Positions 52,461 to 61,410 of a DNA stretch of 64,000 nucleotides are shown in pieces (the stretch's first letter is position 1; every line of letters starts with the position of its first letter). The position numbers were made by a program, and so were the translations under genes. Origin of the DNA: G965267425 sp965267425 (GTDB lineage: Bacteria; Bacteroidota; Bacteroidia; Flavobacteriales_E; Vicingaceae). The notes below the pieces were generated by a model that saw nothing but the letters and a program-made list of their open reading frames with translations, ran no database searches and was not told the DNA's origin. Where the stretch lies: positions 558,001 through 622,000 of the forward strand of contig OZ253959.1 of assembly GCA_965267425.1 (NCBI GenBank), given 5' to 3'.

Positions 52461-53285
52461 TTATGCCTTAGCCTTAGCTTTGGTCTTTGCTGGTGCTTTC
52501 TTAGCAGGCTCCTTTTTAACGGTTTCGTTTTCCTCCTTATTAATGTCTGGATCTACTAAGATTCGTCCACAATGTTCACAAACAATGATTTTCTTGTGGC
52601 TCTTGATATCCATTTGACGCTGAGGTGGAATTTTATTGAAACAACCCCCGCAAGAATCCCTTTCTACGGCAACAACAGCTAATCCATTTCTTGCATTGTT
52701 TCGAATTCTTTTATAAGCAGAAATCAATCGATCTTCAATGATTTTTTCTGCAGCAACAGAGCTTTTCTGCAATTGCGTTTCTTCCTTTTCTGTTTCTGCC
52801 GTAATTTCTTCTAGTTCAGATTTTTTGTGCTCCAAATCCTTTTTTCGTTCTTCCAAATTTGTTTTTGAATCATCGCGAATTTCGTTTTTGGTTTCAATGG
52901 ACAATTCAGCTTCTTTGATTTTCTTTTCAGCCAATTGTATTTCCAAATTCTGAAACTCAATTTCTTTGGAGATAGAATCGTACTCACGATTATTTCGAAC
53001 ATTCATTTGCTGTTCCTCGTACTTTTTGATAGCCGCTTTGGAATCAGAAATCAAATTTTTCTTTTCAGAAATGGTCGTTTCCAATTCTTTCAACTCAGAA
53101 TCAAAATTTTGCAGTCTGGTCTCTAATCCTACGATTTCATCTTCAAGATCTTGAACTTCCAATGGCAATTCACCACGAATGGTTCTGATTTTATCAATTT
53201 GAGAATCGATTTGTTGAAGATTGTACAACGCCATCAACTTTTCTTCTGCCGTTGACTCTTTTGGTGAGGCTGCTTTTTTAGCCAT
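52461..53285 (-). CDS. Coiled-coil C4 zinc-ribbon protein
   Basis: 274 residues. A long antiparallel coiled coil (about 15-195) leads to a zinc ribbon with DSCGGCFNKIPPQRQ and VCEHCGRIL (two CxxC pairs), then a Lys/Ala-rich tail (KKAPAKTKAKAKA). The core matches the zf-RING_7/CT398-like family, whose members are found next to Nif3 in many bacteria, as here (2-bp gap). A nucleic-acid-binding role is suspected, not proven. Confidence 0.9.
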   Translation of the reverse strand: MAKKAASPKESTAEEKLMALYNLQQIDSQIDKIRTIRGELPLEVQDLEDEIVGLETRLQNFDSELKELETTISEKKNLISDSKAAIKKYEEQQMNVRNNREYDSISKEIEFQNLEIQLAEKKIKEAELSIETKNEIRDDSKTNLEERKKDLEHKKSELEEITAETEKEETQLQKSSVAAEKIIEDRLISAYKRIRNNARNGLAVVAVERDSCGGCFNKIPPQRQMDIKSHKKIIVCEHCGRILVDPDINKEENETVKKEPAKKAPAKTKAKAKA

Positions 53286-53287
53286 GC

Positions 53288-54391
53288 TTAGAACGTTTTA
53301 ATTGGATTCGTATTTATATCCGAAAAATAGACGGCAAAAGTAGGAAATTTTTTACTTATAATCTCAGCAAAAAGTTCAGTTGTATACTGTTCGCTCTCAT
53401 AATGCCCAATATCAATGATGGAAAGGTGTCCGTCCGCGTCAAAAAAGTCATGGTATTTGAAATCAGAAGACACAAAAACATCGGCTTGTTTGGCGATGGC
53501 AGAATTGAGTAAAAAACTCCCAGAACCGCCACATAAGGCAACAGTTGATACTTGAGGTTTGACTTGTTCCGTATGACGAATTACGTTGCAAGAAAATGCA
53601 CTTTTCAGCTGATGCAAGAAATCTTCAAAAGGAACAGGAGAAGGCAATGAACCTATAACCCCGCTTCCTATTCGATGATGTGGGTTTTCTAATCGGTAAA
53701 TATCATAGGCTACTTCTTCATAAGGATGCGCGTCAATAAGTGCATGTATCACGGCTTGTTCGCTATAATCTGGGAAAACAACTTCAATTCTGTTTTCTTG
53801 TTCTTTATGCAGATCTCCAATTTTTCCAACGTATGGATTTGTTCCTGATCCAGCCCTAAATGTTCCCGTTCCTTCAACGGAAAAACTACAACTGTCATAT
53901 TCACCAATGTGCCCGGCACCCGCGTCAAACATATGTTGCAATACCTGTTCACTTTTATCCTTGGGGCAAAATGTGACCATTTTTTTCAGCAACCCTTGTT
54001 TTGGTTGCAATACTTCACAATTCAATAACCCAATTTTTTCCGCCATTTTATGACTTACACCCTTTTCGGTATTATCCATATTGGTATGACAAGCATATAT
54101 GGCAATGTCATTTTTGATTGCTTCAATAACTGTTTGTTCCACATAATTTCTGCCGGTCAATCTTTTAAGGCCACTGAAAATTATGGGGTGATGACAAATT
54201 ACAAGATTCACCTTTTTGGTGACGGCTTCTGCAATTACTTCTGGAGTGCAATCAATACACAGCAAAGCCCCTTTGGTTTCGCTATTCATGTCACCCACCA
54301 ACAATCCTGAATTGTCATAGGATTCTTGTAAAGGCAAAGGAGCAAATTCTTCAATTGCTTGAATGATTTCTTTCAGCTTCATATCAACCAT
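53288..54391 (-). CDS. Nif3-like dinuclear metal centre protein
   Basis: 367 residues of the NIF3/YbgI/YqfO family. Metal ligands occur in VICHHPIIFSGLKRLTG and at the C-terminus IDIGHYESEQY; PLQESYDNSGLLVGD is the family start. A middle insertion of about 110 residues (PCD-like, VTFCPKDKSEQVLQHMFDAGAGHIG) makes it the long YqfO form. Reported links include GTP cyclohydrolase-like folds but the reaction is unknown. Starts at 54391 or 54382 are both possible. It is co-transcribed with the zinc-ribbon gene. Confidence 0.92.
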   Translation of the reverse strand: MVDMKLKEIIQAIEEFAPLPLQESYDNSGLLVGDMNSETKGALLCIDCTPEVIAEAVTKKVNLVICHHPIIFSGLKRLTGRNYVEQTVIEAIKNDIAIYACHTNMDNTEKGVSHKMAEKIGLLNCEVLQPKQGLLKKMVTFCPKDKSEQVLQHMFDAGAGHIGEYDSCSFSVEGTGTFRAGSGTNPYVGKIGDLHKEQENRIEVVFPDYSEQAVIHALIDAHPYEEVAYDIYRLENPHHRIGSGVIGSLPSPVPFEDFLHQLKSAFSCNVIRHTEQVKPQVSTVALCGGSGSFLLNSAIAKQADVFVSSDFKYHDFFDADGHLSIIDIGHYESEQYTTELFAEIISKKFPTFAVYFSDINTNPIKTF

Positions 54392-54492
54392 AGGTTAATT
54401 GTTCGTCTAAAATAAGGAACACCACAAAATAATTCATTTTGAACCAAAAAAGTTGCACTTAAGTCGATTCCTAAGTGTACTTTGATAATTCT

Positions 54493-54500
54493 TATTTTTG
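54493..54500 (+). promoter_or_regulatory. -7 box that decides the lpxK start
   Basis: TATTTTTG, a full match. Its final TTG is in frame with lpxK but would lie upstream of the transcription start, so it is rejected as the initiation codon. CACTTA and TAAGTG at 54457-54477 form a 6-bp inverted repeat just upstream. Confidence 0.45.
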
Positions 54501-54518
54501 TGCTTCAATTTATCTTCA

Positions 54519-55559
54519 TTGATCAATCGTTTGAGATATCTCTTATTTCCATTCTCTATAATTTACGGAATCATTACCTATCTGCGTAATTGGCTTTTTG
54601 ATATTGGATTTTTCAAAGCTTATGAATCTGATGTCCCTGTGATAGCTGTAGGTAATTTAAACACGGGTGGAAGCGGGAAAACTCCAATGATTGAAAAACT
54701 GATTGAATTATTTGCAGGTGAATTTGAAATTGCCTTAATAAGTAGAGGATATGGGAGAAAAACCAAGGGATTTCTTGAAGTTCAAGATACCTTTTCTTCA
54801 GAAGATTGCGGGGACGAACCTTTGCAGATCAAAAAAAAATATCCGGATACAAACGTTTTTGTAGATGAAAAGCGCTCCAGGGGTATTCAACAGGTTCTTC
54901 AATCATATCCTCAAACCAGTTTGATATTGTTGGATGATGCATTTCAACATCGTAAGGTAAAAGCAGACTTCTATATACTCGTAAGTTCATTTGATAAATT
55001 GTTCTATGCCGATTTATTATTACCCATGGGGAATTTGAGAGAGTCAAGGTTTGGGGCGAAACGTGCAGATTTAGTGGTAATCACCAAGATACCCACTTCT
55101 CTGAATAGCCAGGAAAAAGAAGTGATGCGGCAAAAAGTGAGTAAATATTTTAAAGGTGAAGTTTATTTTTCTGGTTTGACATACGGTGAATTCGTTTCTC
55201 CAGTTAATTCCAATGCTCGTTTGGATAAGAGTTCAAGCATACTCTTGGTTACAGGTATTGCCAAACCGCAGGTATTGAATACTTATATGAAAACTTTGAT
55301 AGGAGAGGTAGATCATGTATCCTTCCCTGATCACCATGTATTCTCGTCAAATGACATTGAACGTTTGTTGAAGCAATACAAGGCCATAACCAATGAAAAT
55401 AAGGCTTTGGTGACCACAGAAAAAGACTGGACACGACTGCAAAGTTTTAGTTCCGAATTACAAGAGGTAAATGTCATTTTGATTCCGGTAAAAATTTCCT
55501 TGGATGGTGGAGATCAACAATTTAGTAAAACAATATATAATAGAATTACAGGTCAATAA
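54519..55559 (+). CDS. lpxK: Tetraacyldisaccharide 4'-kinase
   Basis: 346 residues. It phosphorylates the 4' position of the lipid A disaccharide at the inner membrane. The N-terminal helix RLRYLLFPFSIIYGIITYLRN anchors it (quoted in part), and VGNLNTGGSGKTPMIEKLI is the P-loop; RGYGRKTKG, DDAFQHRKV and TTEKDWTRL are further signatures. I place the start at the TTG at 54519, which fits the family length; the TTG at 54498 lies in the -7 box and no ATG is available. The next gene begins 26 bp downstream. Confidence 0.92.
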   Translation: MINRLRYLLFPFSIIYGIITYLRNWLFDIGFFKAYESDVPVIAVGNLNTGGSGKTPMIEKLIELFAGEFEIALISRGYGRKTKGFLEVQDTFSSEDCGDEPLQIKKKYPDTNVFVDEKRSRGIQQVLQSYPQTSLILLDDAFQHRKVKADFYILVSSFDKLFYADLLLPMGNLRESRFGAKRADLVVITKIPTSLNSQEKEVMRQKVSKYFKGEVYFSGLTYGEFVSPVNSNARLDKSSSILLVTGIAKPQVLNTYMKTLIGEVDHVSFPDHHVFSSNDIERLLKQYKAITNENKALVTTEKDWTRLQSFSSELQEVNVILIPVKISLDGGDQQFSKTIYNRITGQ

Positions 55560-55574
55560 TCCACAGTTATTGGG

Positions 55575-55582
55575 TAATTTTG
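55575..55582 (+). promoter_or_regulatory. -7 box directly before the LVIVD protein start
   Basis: TAATTTTG ends 3 bp before the ATG at 55586. If active, the mRNA would start at or within the ATG-ATG pair, that is, be leaderless. No clear -33 element is visible. Confidence 0.35.
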
Positions 55583-55585
55583 AGC

Positions 55586-56962
55586 ATGATGTGCGGTAGA
55601 GCAAGTATTGTAGCAATTTTATTTCTATTCTTCGTGAATACATCAATTGGTCAATTTAAATACAAAGTTGACTCTGTTTCCCTGTGGCATGACCCTACCA
55701 TAGGTGGAAATAATACGCATGACATATATAATGAGGTTTGGGGGTTTACCATGAATGGACACGAATTTGGTGTTATCGGCGCCAGAGCAGGAGTGTACAT
55801 TGTGGATGTTACGGATGCAGACCGTCCAGAGCAAGTAGCATATATTCCAGGGACTCATAAAAATGCTGTCAATCGGGACTTTCATGATTTCAATGGTTAT
55901 CTGTATTTGGTTGCAGATCAAGGTCCTTCAACGTTTCAAATCGTTGATATTTCAGAATTGCCTGATAGTTGGCGAATCGTATATGATTCGGACAGCATTA
56001 TGCGTCGATCGCACAATATTTTCATTGACTCTGCTACAAGTCACTTATATGCTTGTAACGTAACCAAACGAGATTCTTCTTTTGTTGATTTGGAAATCTA
56101 CGATCTTTCCAATCCTGAATTACCTGAATTGGTGCTTACTTATCAAAACCCACTATGGGGATTTCATGACATTTATGTAAAAAATGATACCGCATTTGGT
56201 AACAATGAATTTGCCGGTGGCGTCAATGTATTTGATTTTACCGATTTGTCAAACCCTGTAATCATTTCATCCTTAGAAACATACCCTGATCAAGGATATA
56301 ACCATTCAGGTTGGGTAAATGAAGATTTTACCTATTATTTCTTTGCGGATGAAACCAGCGGAATGGATATCAAAGCTGTTGATATTTCTGACATCACGGA
56401 TATCGAAGTCGTATCACTTTTCAATTCAGGTACGCAACCTGACAAGAGTTTGGTTCATAATCTGATAGTTAAAGGAGATTCACTTTATGTATCATATTAC
56501 CACGATGGTCTTCAGATTTTTGATATCTCTAAAAATGTTGAACAAGGCCCTGAAAAAGTGGCTTGGTATAAAACCTATACACAACCGGATTATCTTGGAG
56601 GAAAGGGCGCATGGGGTGTGTATCCCTTTTTACCCTCTGGAAACATTCTTGTTTCAGATCGAGAAAAAGGTCTGTTTGTATTTGATATTGAAGACAGATT
56701 TATTCCTGACTTGGGTGATAATGACTTCGTCATTTACCCGAATCCGGTAGTGAATTATTTTAACGTTGTTGTAAAACCTGAATTGGGAATTAGAGAATTG
56801 AATGTATATGATCTTCGTGGAAGATTGATTTATAACACTCAAAATGATGAGTCAAAATCCGAATTTTTCGATGTATTTTTGGACGCTGCTTCCGGATTAT
56901 ATACGGTAGAATTAGTGGGTCAAAGTGAAAATTACGTTTCCAAATTGGTAGTTATAAAATGA
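55586..56962 (+). CDS. Choice-of-anchor B (LVIVD-repeat) protein with T9SS sorting domain
   Basis: 458 residues. Signal peptide (RASIVAILFLFFVNTSIGQ), then LVIVD-type beta-propeller repeats: GARAGVYIVDVTDADRPEQVAYI, TFQIVDISEL, GGVNVFDFTDLSNPVI, GLQIFDISKN, GLFVFDIED. The final 75 residues are a T9SS sorting domain (VIYPNPVVNYFNVVV, LNVYDLRGRLIYN, ASGLYTVELV). It is exported and displayed or released at the surface; its binding partner is unknown. The start is one of two adjacent ATGs (55586, 55589); the TTG at 55580 lies in a promoter box. The stop overlaps gatB by ATGA, an odd partner for a surface protein. Confidence 0.91.
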   Translation: MMCGRASIVAILFLFFVNTSIGQFKYKVDSVSLWHDPTIGGNNTHDIYNEVWGFTMNGHEFGVIGARAGVYIVDVTDADRPEQVAYIPGTHKNAVNRDFHDFNGYLYLVADQGPSTFQIVDISELPDSWRIVYDSDSIMRRSHNIFIDSATSHLYACNVTKRDSSFVDLEIYDLSNPELPELVLTYQNPLWGFHDIYVKNDTAFGNNEFAGGVNVFDFTDLSNPVIISSLETYPDQGYNHSGWVNEDFTYYFFADETSGMDIKAVDISDITDIEVVSLFNSGTQPDKSLVHNLIVKGDSLYVSYYHDGLQIFDISKNVEQGPEKVAWYKTYTQPDYLGGKGAWGVYPFLPSGNILVSDREKGLFVFDIEDRFIPDLGDNDFVIYPNPVVNYFNVVVKPELGIRELNVYDLRGRLIYNTQNDESKSEFFDVFLDAASGLYTVELVGQSENYVSKLVVIK

Positions 56963-58419
56963 GTGTTCCCAATGCTGAAAAATATGAGGCTGTAATAGGT
57001 CTGGAAGTGCATGCTCAAATAAGCTCATCCAGCAAAGTATATTCCGGGGATTCAGCAGCTTACGGAGATTTACCCAATACCAACATTAATCCAATTTCTC
57101 TTGGCCACCCGGGAACGTTGCCAAAGTTGAATCACAAAGTACTGGAAAGTGCAATAAAAATGGGATTAGCTTGTGGATGTGACATCACAAAGGAAAATCA
57201 ATTTGCCAGAAAAAATTACTTCTATGCTGATCTTCCAAAAGGATATCAAATCACCCAGGATAAGACACCAATTTGCACTGGTGGAGGAGTAACAATCGAC
57301 ATAGGAGAAGAAAAAAAGAAGACCATCAATCTAATCCGAATCCATATGGAAGAGGATTCGGGAAAAAGCATTCACGACCAGGATCCATACAATACGTTGA
57401 TCGACTTGAACAGGGCAGGTGTTGGATTGATTGAAATTGTTTCAGCTCCTGACCTGAGAAGTGGTGAAGAAGCATATACCTACCTGGCAGAAGTTCGAAG
57501 ACTCGTGAGGTATTTGGATATATGTGATGGAAATATGGAAGAAGGTAGCTTGCGTTGTGATGCGAATGTGTCTGTAAGACTGAAGGGCAGTGAATCATTT
57601 GGTCAACGAACGGAAGTGAAGAACATGAATTCACTGAGAAACGTTCAAAAAGCCATAGAATATGAAATAAGTCGCCAAATCGAAACCATCGAAAATGGCG
57701 GTGAGGTATTTTTGGAAACCCGATCGTTTAACGCTGCAACAGGGCTTACTTCTGTTATGCGATCAAAAGAAGAAGCGCATGATTACCGGTATTTTCCTGA
57801 GCCGGATTTACAATACGTAATTGTAGAAAATGAAGATGTCAATGCCATCAAAGAGGAAATGCCTGCACTTCCAAATGAATTGTTAAAAAAGTACCAGGAA
57901 GATTTTGGGTTGTCAAAATACGACAGTCAAAACCTTGTTGAATCGAAAAGTGTAGCATTGTATTTTCAAGAGGTATCAAATCATACGAAAAGTTATAAAA
58001 GTGCTGCCAATTGGGTGATGGGACCTGTTAAATCAGCCATGAATCAACGTGCAGTTGGCATTCAGGACTTGCAAATTAAACCTGAGGAATTGGCCGAATT
58101 GGTTGAATTAATTCATTCGGGGAAAGTAAGTAATTCTTTAGCGGAGCAAAAACTCTTTCCTTTGATGTTAGAGGGTGAATTTGGTAATGTGGAAGAATTA
58201 GCCAAGCAACATGGTTTGATACAAGAGAGCAACGATGATGTCATCTCACAATATGTTAAGGAAGTCATAGAACAGAATGAGGAAGAAGTTGGAAGGTACA
58301 GAAATGGGGAAACCAAGTTAATGGGTTTCTTTATGGGTCAGTTAATGAAAGTGAGCAAGGGTAAAGCTGATCCTAAAAAAGCAACAAACGTCTTAAAAAA
58401 AGAATTAGAACAATTATGA
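56959..58419 (+). CDS. gatB: Asp-tRNA(Asn)/Glu-tRNA(Gln) amidotransferase subunit B
   Basis: 486 residues. With GatA and GatC it amidates Glu-tRNA(Gln) (and Asp-tRNA(Asn)). VIGLEVHAQISSSSKVYSG, ARKNYFYADLPKGYQITQ, HMEEDSGKSIHD, and RCDANVSVRLKG mark the kinase-like cradle domain; the C-terminal YqeY-like tail ends ANPKKATNVLKKEL-like. gatA and gatC are not in the window. It overlaps both neighbours by 4 bp: the LVIVD protein before it and the TlpA lipoprotein after it. Confidence 0.97.
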   Translation: MSVPNAEKYEAVIGLEVHAQISSSSKVYSGDSAAYGDLPNTNINPISLGHPGTLPKLNHKVLESAIKMGLACGCDITKENQFARKNYFYADLPKGYQITQDKTPICTGGGVTIDIGEEKKKTINLIRIHMEEDSGKSIHDQDPYNTLIDLNRAGVGLIEIVSAPDLRSGEEAYTYLAEVRRLVRYLDICDGNMEEGSLRCDANVSVRLKGSESFGQRTEVKNMNSLRNVQKAIEYEISRQIETIENGGEVFLETRSFNAATGLTSVMRSKEEAHDYRYFPEPDLQYVIVENEDVNAIKEEMPALPNELLKKYQEDFGLSKYDSQNLVESKSVALYFQEVSNHTKSYKSAANWVMGPVKSAMNQRAVGIQDLQIKPEELAELVELIHSGKVSNSLAEQKLFPLMLEGEFGNVEELAKQHGLIQESNDDVISQYVKEVIEQNEEEVGRYRNGETKLMGFFMGQLMKVSKGKADPKKATNVLKKELEQL

Positions 58420-59531
58420 AAAGAATGAAATTACAAGGAGTAGTATGGATCGGACTCCTGGCAATCGGAATGCTGTCTTGCGCCAACAGTGCGGATACAC
58501 AAAATGCGCAAATTTCTGGTTTGGTCAAAAACGGTGGAGGTTCCAAACTGTATTTGGAAAAATTGACTCAAAATAAGGCGGTAGCTGTGGATACGGCCGA
58601 AATTGCAGATGATGGAACGTTTGCATTTGATCATGTTGTCGAGGACATTACTTTTTATCGTGTAAAAATGAATGAACAGAGTTTCATTACGTTGATTGTT
58701 GGTCCCAAGGAAAAAGTTGAAATTGAATTGACTGCGGAGAATTTTGGGAAATCATATGAAGTGAAAGGCTCTGAAGAAAGCATGGTATTGAAAAAGTTTA
58801 ATGATGGACTAATTGTAAACTTTGGCAAAAGAGATTCGTTGAACCAAGTATTTCAGGCTAATCCTTCTGATCAACAACTGGTTCAAGTATTGAGAAATGA
58901 ATTTGCCATTCTGGAAGTTGAACTGAAAGATTTCGTGCGGAAAAGTGTTGACGAAAACCCAGGATCTTTGGCTACACTTGCCATCATTGAACAATTGGAT
59001 ATCGATGAGGATTTTGCATCGTTTGAAAAAGTAGATAAAGGTCTTCAGGCCAATTATGGCAACACCATGTATTATGCTCAATTTCATACTTCATTTGAGA
59101 AAATGTCGGCATTGAGCCCAGGTAAAGAGGTTCCTGAAATTACCCTACCAAATCCAAATGGTGAAATGGTTTCATTGTCTTCCCTAAGAGGAAATGTGGT
59201 ATTGATAGACTTTTGGGCCAGCTGGTGCAAACCTTGTCGTGCAGAAAACCCAAATGTGGTCAATGCTTACAACAAGTATCATGATAAAGGGTTTGAGATA
59301 TTCAGTGTATCGCTTGACAAAGACAGAGCCTCTTGGCTTCGAGCTATAGAAGCAGATAACCTAACCTGGACACATGTGAGTGATCTGAAGTTTTGGAGTT
59401 CGACTGTTGTTCGATTGTACAATATATCAGGAATTCCGTTTGCTGTGCTTATTGATAAAGAAGGTAAAATTATTGCCAAAAATTTACGAGGGCCGGCACT
59501 TCATAATAAACTAGACCAAATATTCAATTGA
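58416..59531 (+). CDS. TlpA-family thioredoxin-like lipoprotein
   Basis: 371 residues. A signal sequence ends MLSC (C22), a relaxed Bacteroidota lipobox. An N-terminal DUF4369 beta domain (AQISGLVKNGGGSKLYLEKL) and a helical middle lead to a redoxin domain with a normal active site WASWCKPCRAENP (C271, C274) and cis-proline region SGIPFAVLIDKEG. It should reduce periplasmic disulfides or act in cytochrome maturation-like thiol chemistry. It has the same domain order as the protein at 23077-24438, which lacks the cysteines. It is coupled to gatB by an ATGA overlap. Confidence 0.92.
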   Translation: MKRMKLQGVVWIGLLAIGMLSCANSADTQNAQISGLVKNGGGSKLYLEKLTQNKAVAVDTAEIADDGTFAFDHVVEDITFYRVKMNEQSFITLIVGPKEKVEIELTAENFGKSYEVKGSEESMVLKKFNDGLIVNFGKRDSLNQVFQANPSDQQLVQVLRNEFAILEVELKDFVRKSVDENPGSLATLAIIEQLDIDEDFASFEKVDKGLQANYGNTMYYAQFHTSFEKMSALSPGKEVPEITLPNPNGEMVSLSSLRGNVVLIDFWASWCKPCRAENPNVVNAYNKYHDKGFEIFSVSLDKDRASWLRAIEADNLTWTHVSDLKFWSSTVVRLYNISGIPFAVLIDKEGKIIAKNLRGPALHNKLDQIFN

Positions 59532-59561
59532 TTTATTCCTCTTGTTCCATAACTTCGGAAT

Positions 59562-60335
59562 ATGGAAAGGGCCAAAATTGACATGATACCTGGCAAGAAA
59601 ATTTATTTTGCCTCGGATTTTCATCTTGGTACACCGGATTGGCAAAGCAGTCTGGAACGCGAGAAGAAAATTGTCAGATGGCTGGATGATTGTTCCAAGG
59701 ATGCTCAGGAAATATTTCTTGTAGGTGATCTATTTGATTTCTGGTATGAGTATAAATATGCCATTCCAAAGGGGTTTGTCAGGCTTCTTGGAAAAATTGC
59801 AGAATTGGCGGATGCGGGAATTCCAATAACCGTGTTCACCGGGAATCATGATATGTGGATGTTTGATTACCTACCTCGTGAGTTAGGAGTAAAAGTCTAC
59901 AAAGAGCCCATTATCAGGGAATTTGGAAACAAAACATTTTACATCGGGCATGGTGATGGATTGGGACCAGGAGATCATGGATACAAATTCATTAAACGTG
60001 TTTTTGCCAATCGAGCATGTCAATGGCTTTTTGGATGGTTGCATCCTGATCTGGGAATTAAAATGGCTGATTTCTGGAGTAAGAAAAGTAGAAGTGCAAC
60101 AGGTGGAAGTGATAGCAAATTCCTTGGGCCAGATAAAGAATTTTTAGTGCAATTTGCGAAGGACTATTTGAAAAAAGAACCTATCGATTATTTCATTTTT
60201 GGTCATAGACATCTGCCACTGGAAATAGAAGTTGGTGAAAATAGCTCCTATATAAATTTGGGAGATTGGATTCAACATTTCACCTATGCTGAATTTGATG
60301 GAGTCAAGACAGCGCTTAAGAATTTCGAATCTTAA
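59562..60335 (+). CDS. lpxH: UDP-2,3-diacylglucosamine diphosphatase
   Basis: 257 residues, calcineurin-like phosphoesterase. It hydrolyses UDP-diacylglucosamine to lipid X in the lipid A pathway. Metal ligands: FASDFHLGTPD, LVGDLFDFWYEY, FTGNHDMWMFDY, YIGHGDGLGPGD and FGHRHLP. ATG 59562 or 59583 could start it. With lpxC/fabZ, lpxA, lpxD and lpxK, five steps of the Raetz pathway are encoded within this window. Its end overlaps gap by 4 bp. Confidence 0.95.
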   Translation: MERAKIDMIPGKKIYFASDFHLGTPDWQSSLEREKKIVRWLDDCSKDAQEIFLVGDLFDFWYEYKYAIPKGFVRLLGKIAELADAGIPITVFTGNHDMWMFDYLPRELGVKVYKEPIIREFGNKTFYIGHGDGLGPGDHGYKFIKRVFANRACQWLFGWLHPDLGIKMADFWSKKSRSATGGSDSKFLGPDKEFLVQFAKDYLKKEPIDYFIFGHRHLPLEIEVGENSSYINLGDWIQHFTYAEFDGVKTALKNFES

Positions 60336-61327
60336 GCTACTTTGTTGAGCAATAAAACCAGATCAACCAGTCTATTCGAATAACCAATTTCGTTGTCGTA
60401 CCAACCGACAATTTTAACCATGTTACCAATCACTGAAGTTAATTGCGCATCATAAATACATGAATGTGTATTTCCAATAATGTCTACACCAACAATGGGA
60501 TCTTCAGTGTATTGAAGAATTCCCTTCAATTGATTATTTGAAGCGTTTTCGAAAGTTTTGTTGATTTTCTCAATGCTTTCAGGACGTTTAACCACGCAAC
60601 TTATATCTGTTAAGGACCCATCTGGAACAGGAACTCTAATACCACATCCACCAATCTTATCCGTAAGATGCGGGAATATTTTGGTAATGGCTTTTGCTGC
60701 ACCGGTAGTTGTTGGAATGATTGACATAGCAGCGGCTCTTGCTCTTCTTAAATCTTGATGGGGAGAATCATGTAATCTCTGATCTCCGGTATATGAATGA
60801 ACAGTAGTAATGTAGGCACTTTCAATTTCACACAGCTCATCCAGAATGGCGATCATCGGTGCCGCAGAATTCGTGGTACATGAGGCATTCGAATAGACAA
60901 TGTCGGAATCATTAACTATGTGGTCATTCACACCTAAAACAACGGTAGGAATGTTTTGATCAGAAGCCGGAGCAGAAAGAATAACTTTTTTGGCACCGGC
61001 TTGTATATGAAGATTAGCCTGTTCCAATGTCTTAATTTTACCAGTGCAATCAATGACGATATCTACATTGTATTTCTTCCAAGGCAATTTTTCAGGTGAA
61101 TCTATTTGAGTGTATGGAATATTCTGCGTATTAATAATGAGTTGATCATTTGTGCTCGAAACATTTCCATTAAAAATACCGTGAACAGAATCGTATTTAA
61201 GTAAATGAGCTTGTGTAGAACTAGGAGCCAGGTCATTGATGGCGACAATGGTTAAATTCTCCTCTTGTAGTATTCTTTTGAGTACTTGTTTGCCGATTCT
61301 ACCGAAACCATTGATGGCGATGTTCAT
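60332..61327 (-). CDS. gap: Glyceraldehyde-3-phosphate dehydrogenase, type I
   Basis: 331 residues. It oxidises glyceraldehyde 3-phosphate with phosphate and NAD. NIAINGFGRIGKQVLKRIL binds the nucleotide, D32 in AINDLAPSS favours NAD over NADP, the catalytic cysteine is C150 in SNASCTTNSAAP and H177 lies in VHSYTGDQ. The ATG at 61327 is the family start; a TTG 9 bp upstream is rejected. It lies downstream of the terminator of the large T9SS gene, so it is transcribed separately. Genomes in this phylum often have a second gap gene; this cannot be judged here. Confidence 0.96.
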   Translation of the reverse strand: MNIAINGFGRIGKQVLKRILQEENLTIVAINDLAPSSTQAHLLKYDSVHGIFNGNVSSTNDQLIINTQNIPYTQIDSPEKLPWKKYNVDIVIDCTGKIKTLEQANLHIQAGAKKVILSAPASDQNIPTVVLGVNDHIVNDSDIVYSNASCTTNSAAPMIAILDELCEIESAYITTVHSYTGDQRLHDSPHQDLRRARAAAMSIIPTTTGAAKAITKIFPHLTDKIGGCGIRVPVPDGSLTDISCVVKRPESIEKINKTFENASNNQLKGILQYTEDPIVGVDIIGNTHSCIYDAQLTSVIGNMVKIVGWYDNEIGYSNRLVDLVLLLNKVA

Positions 61328-61353
61328 GAAATGCAAATTAGAATATCAAAAAT

Positions 61354-61389
61354 AAAAAAAGGCTTCTTTGAATTTTCAAAGAAGCCTTT
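61354..61389 (-). terminator. Strong intrinsic terminator of the large T9SS gene
   Basis: A perfect palindrome: AAAGGCTTCTTTGAA, TT, TTCAAAGAAGCCTTT (61358-61389), followed on the minus strand by a U run (A at 61354-61360). It lies 22 bp after the stop of the T9SS gene. The stem is symmetric and could also act on the other strand, where the T run is shorter. Confidence 0.9.
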
Positions 61390-61410
61390 AATTAATGTTA
61401 ATCTGTGAAT

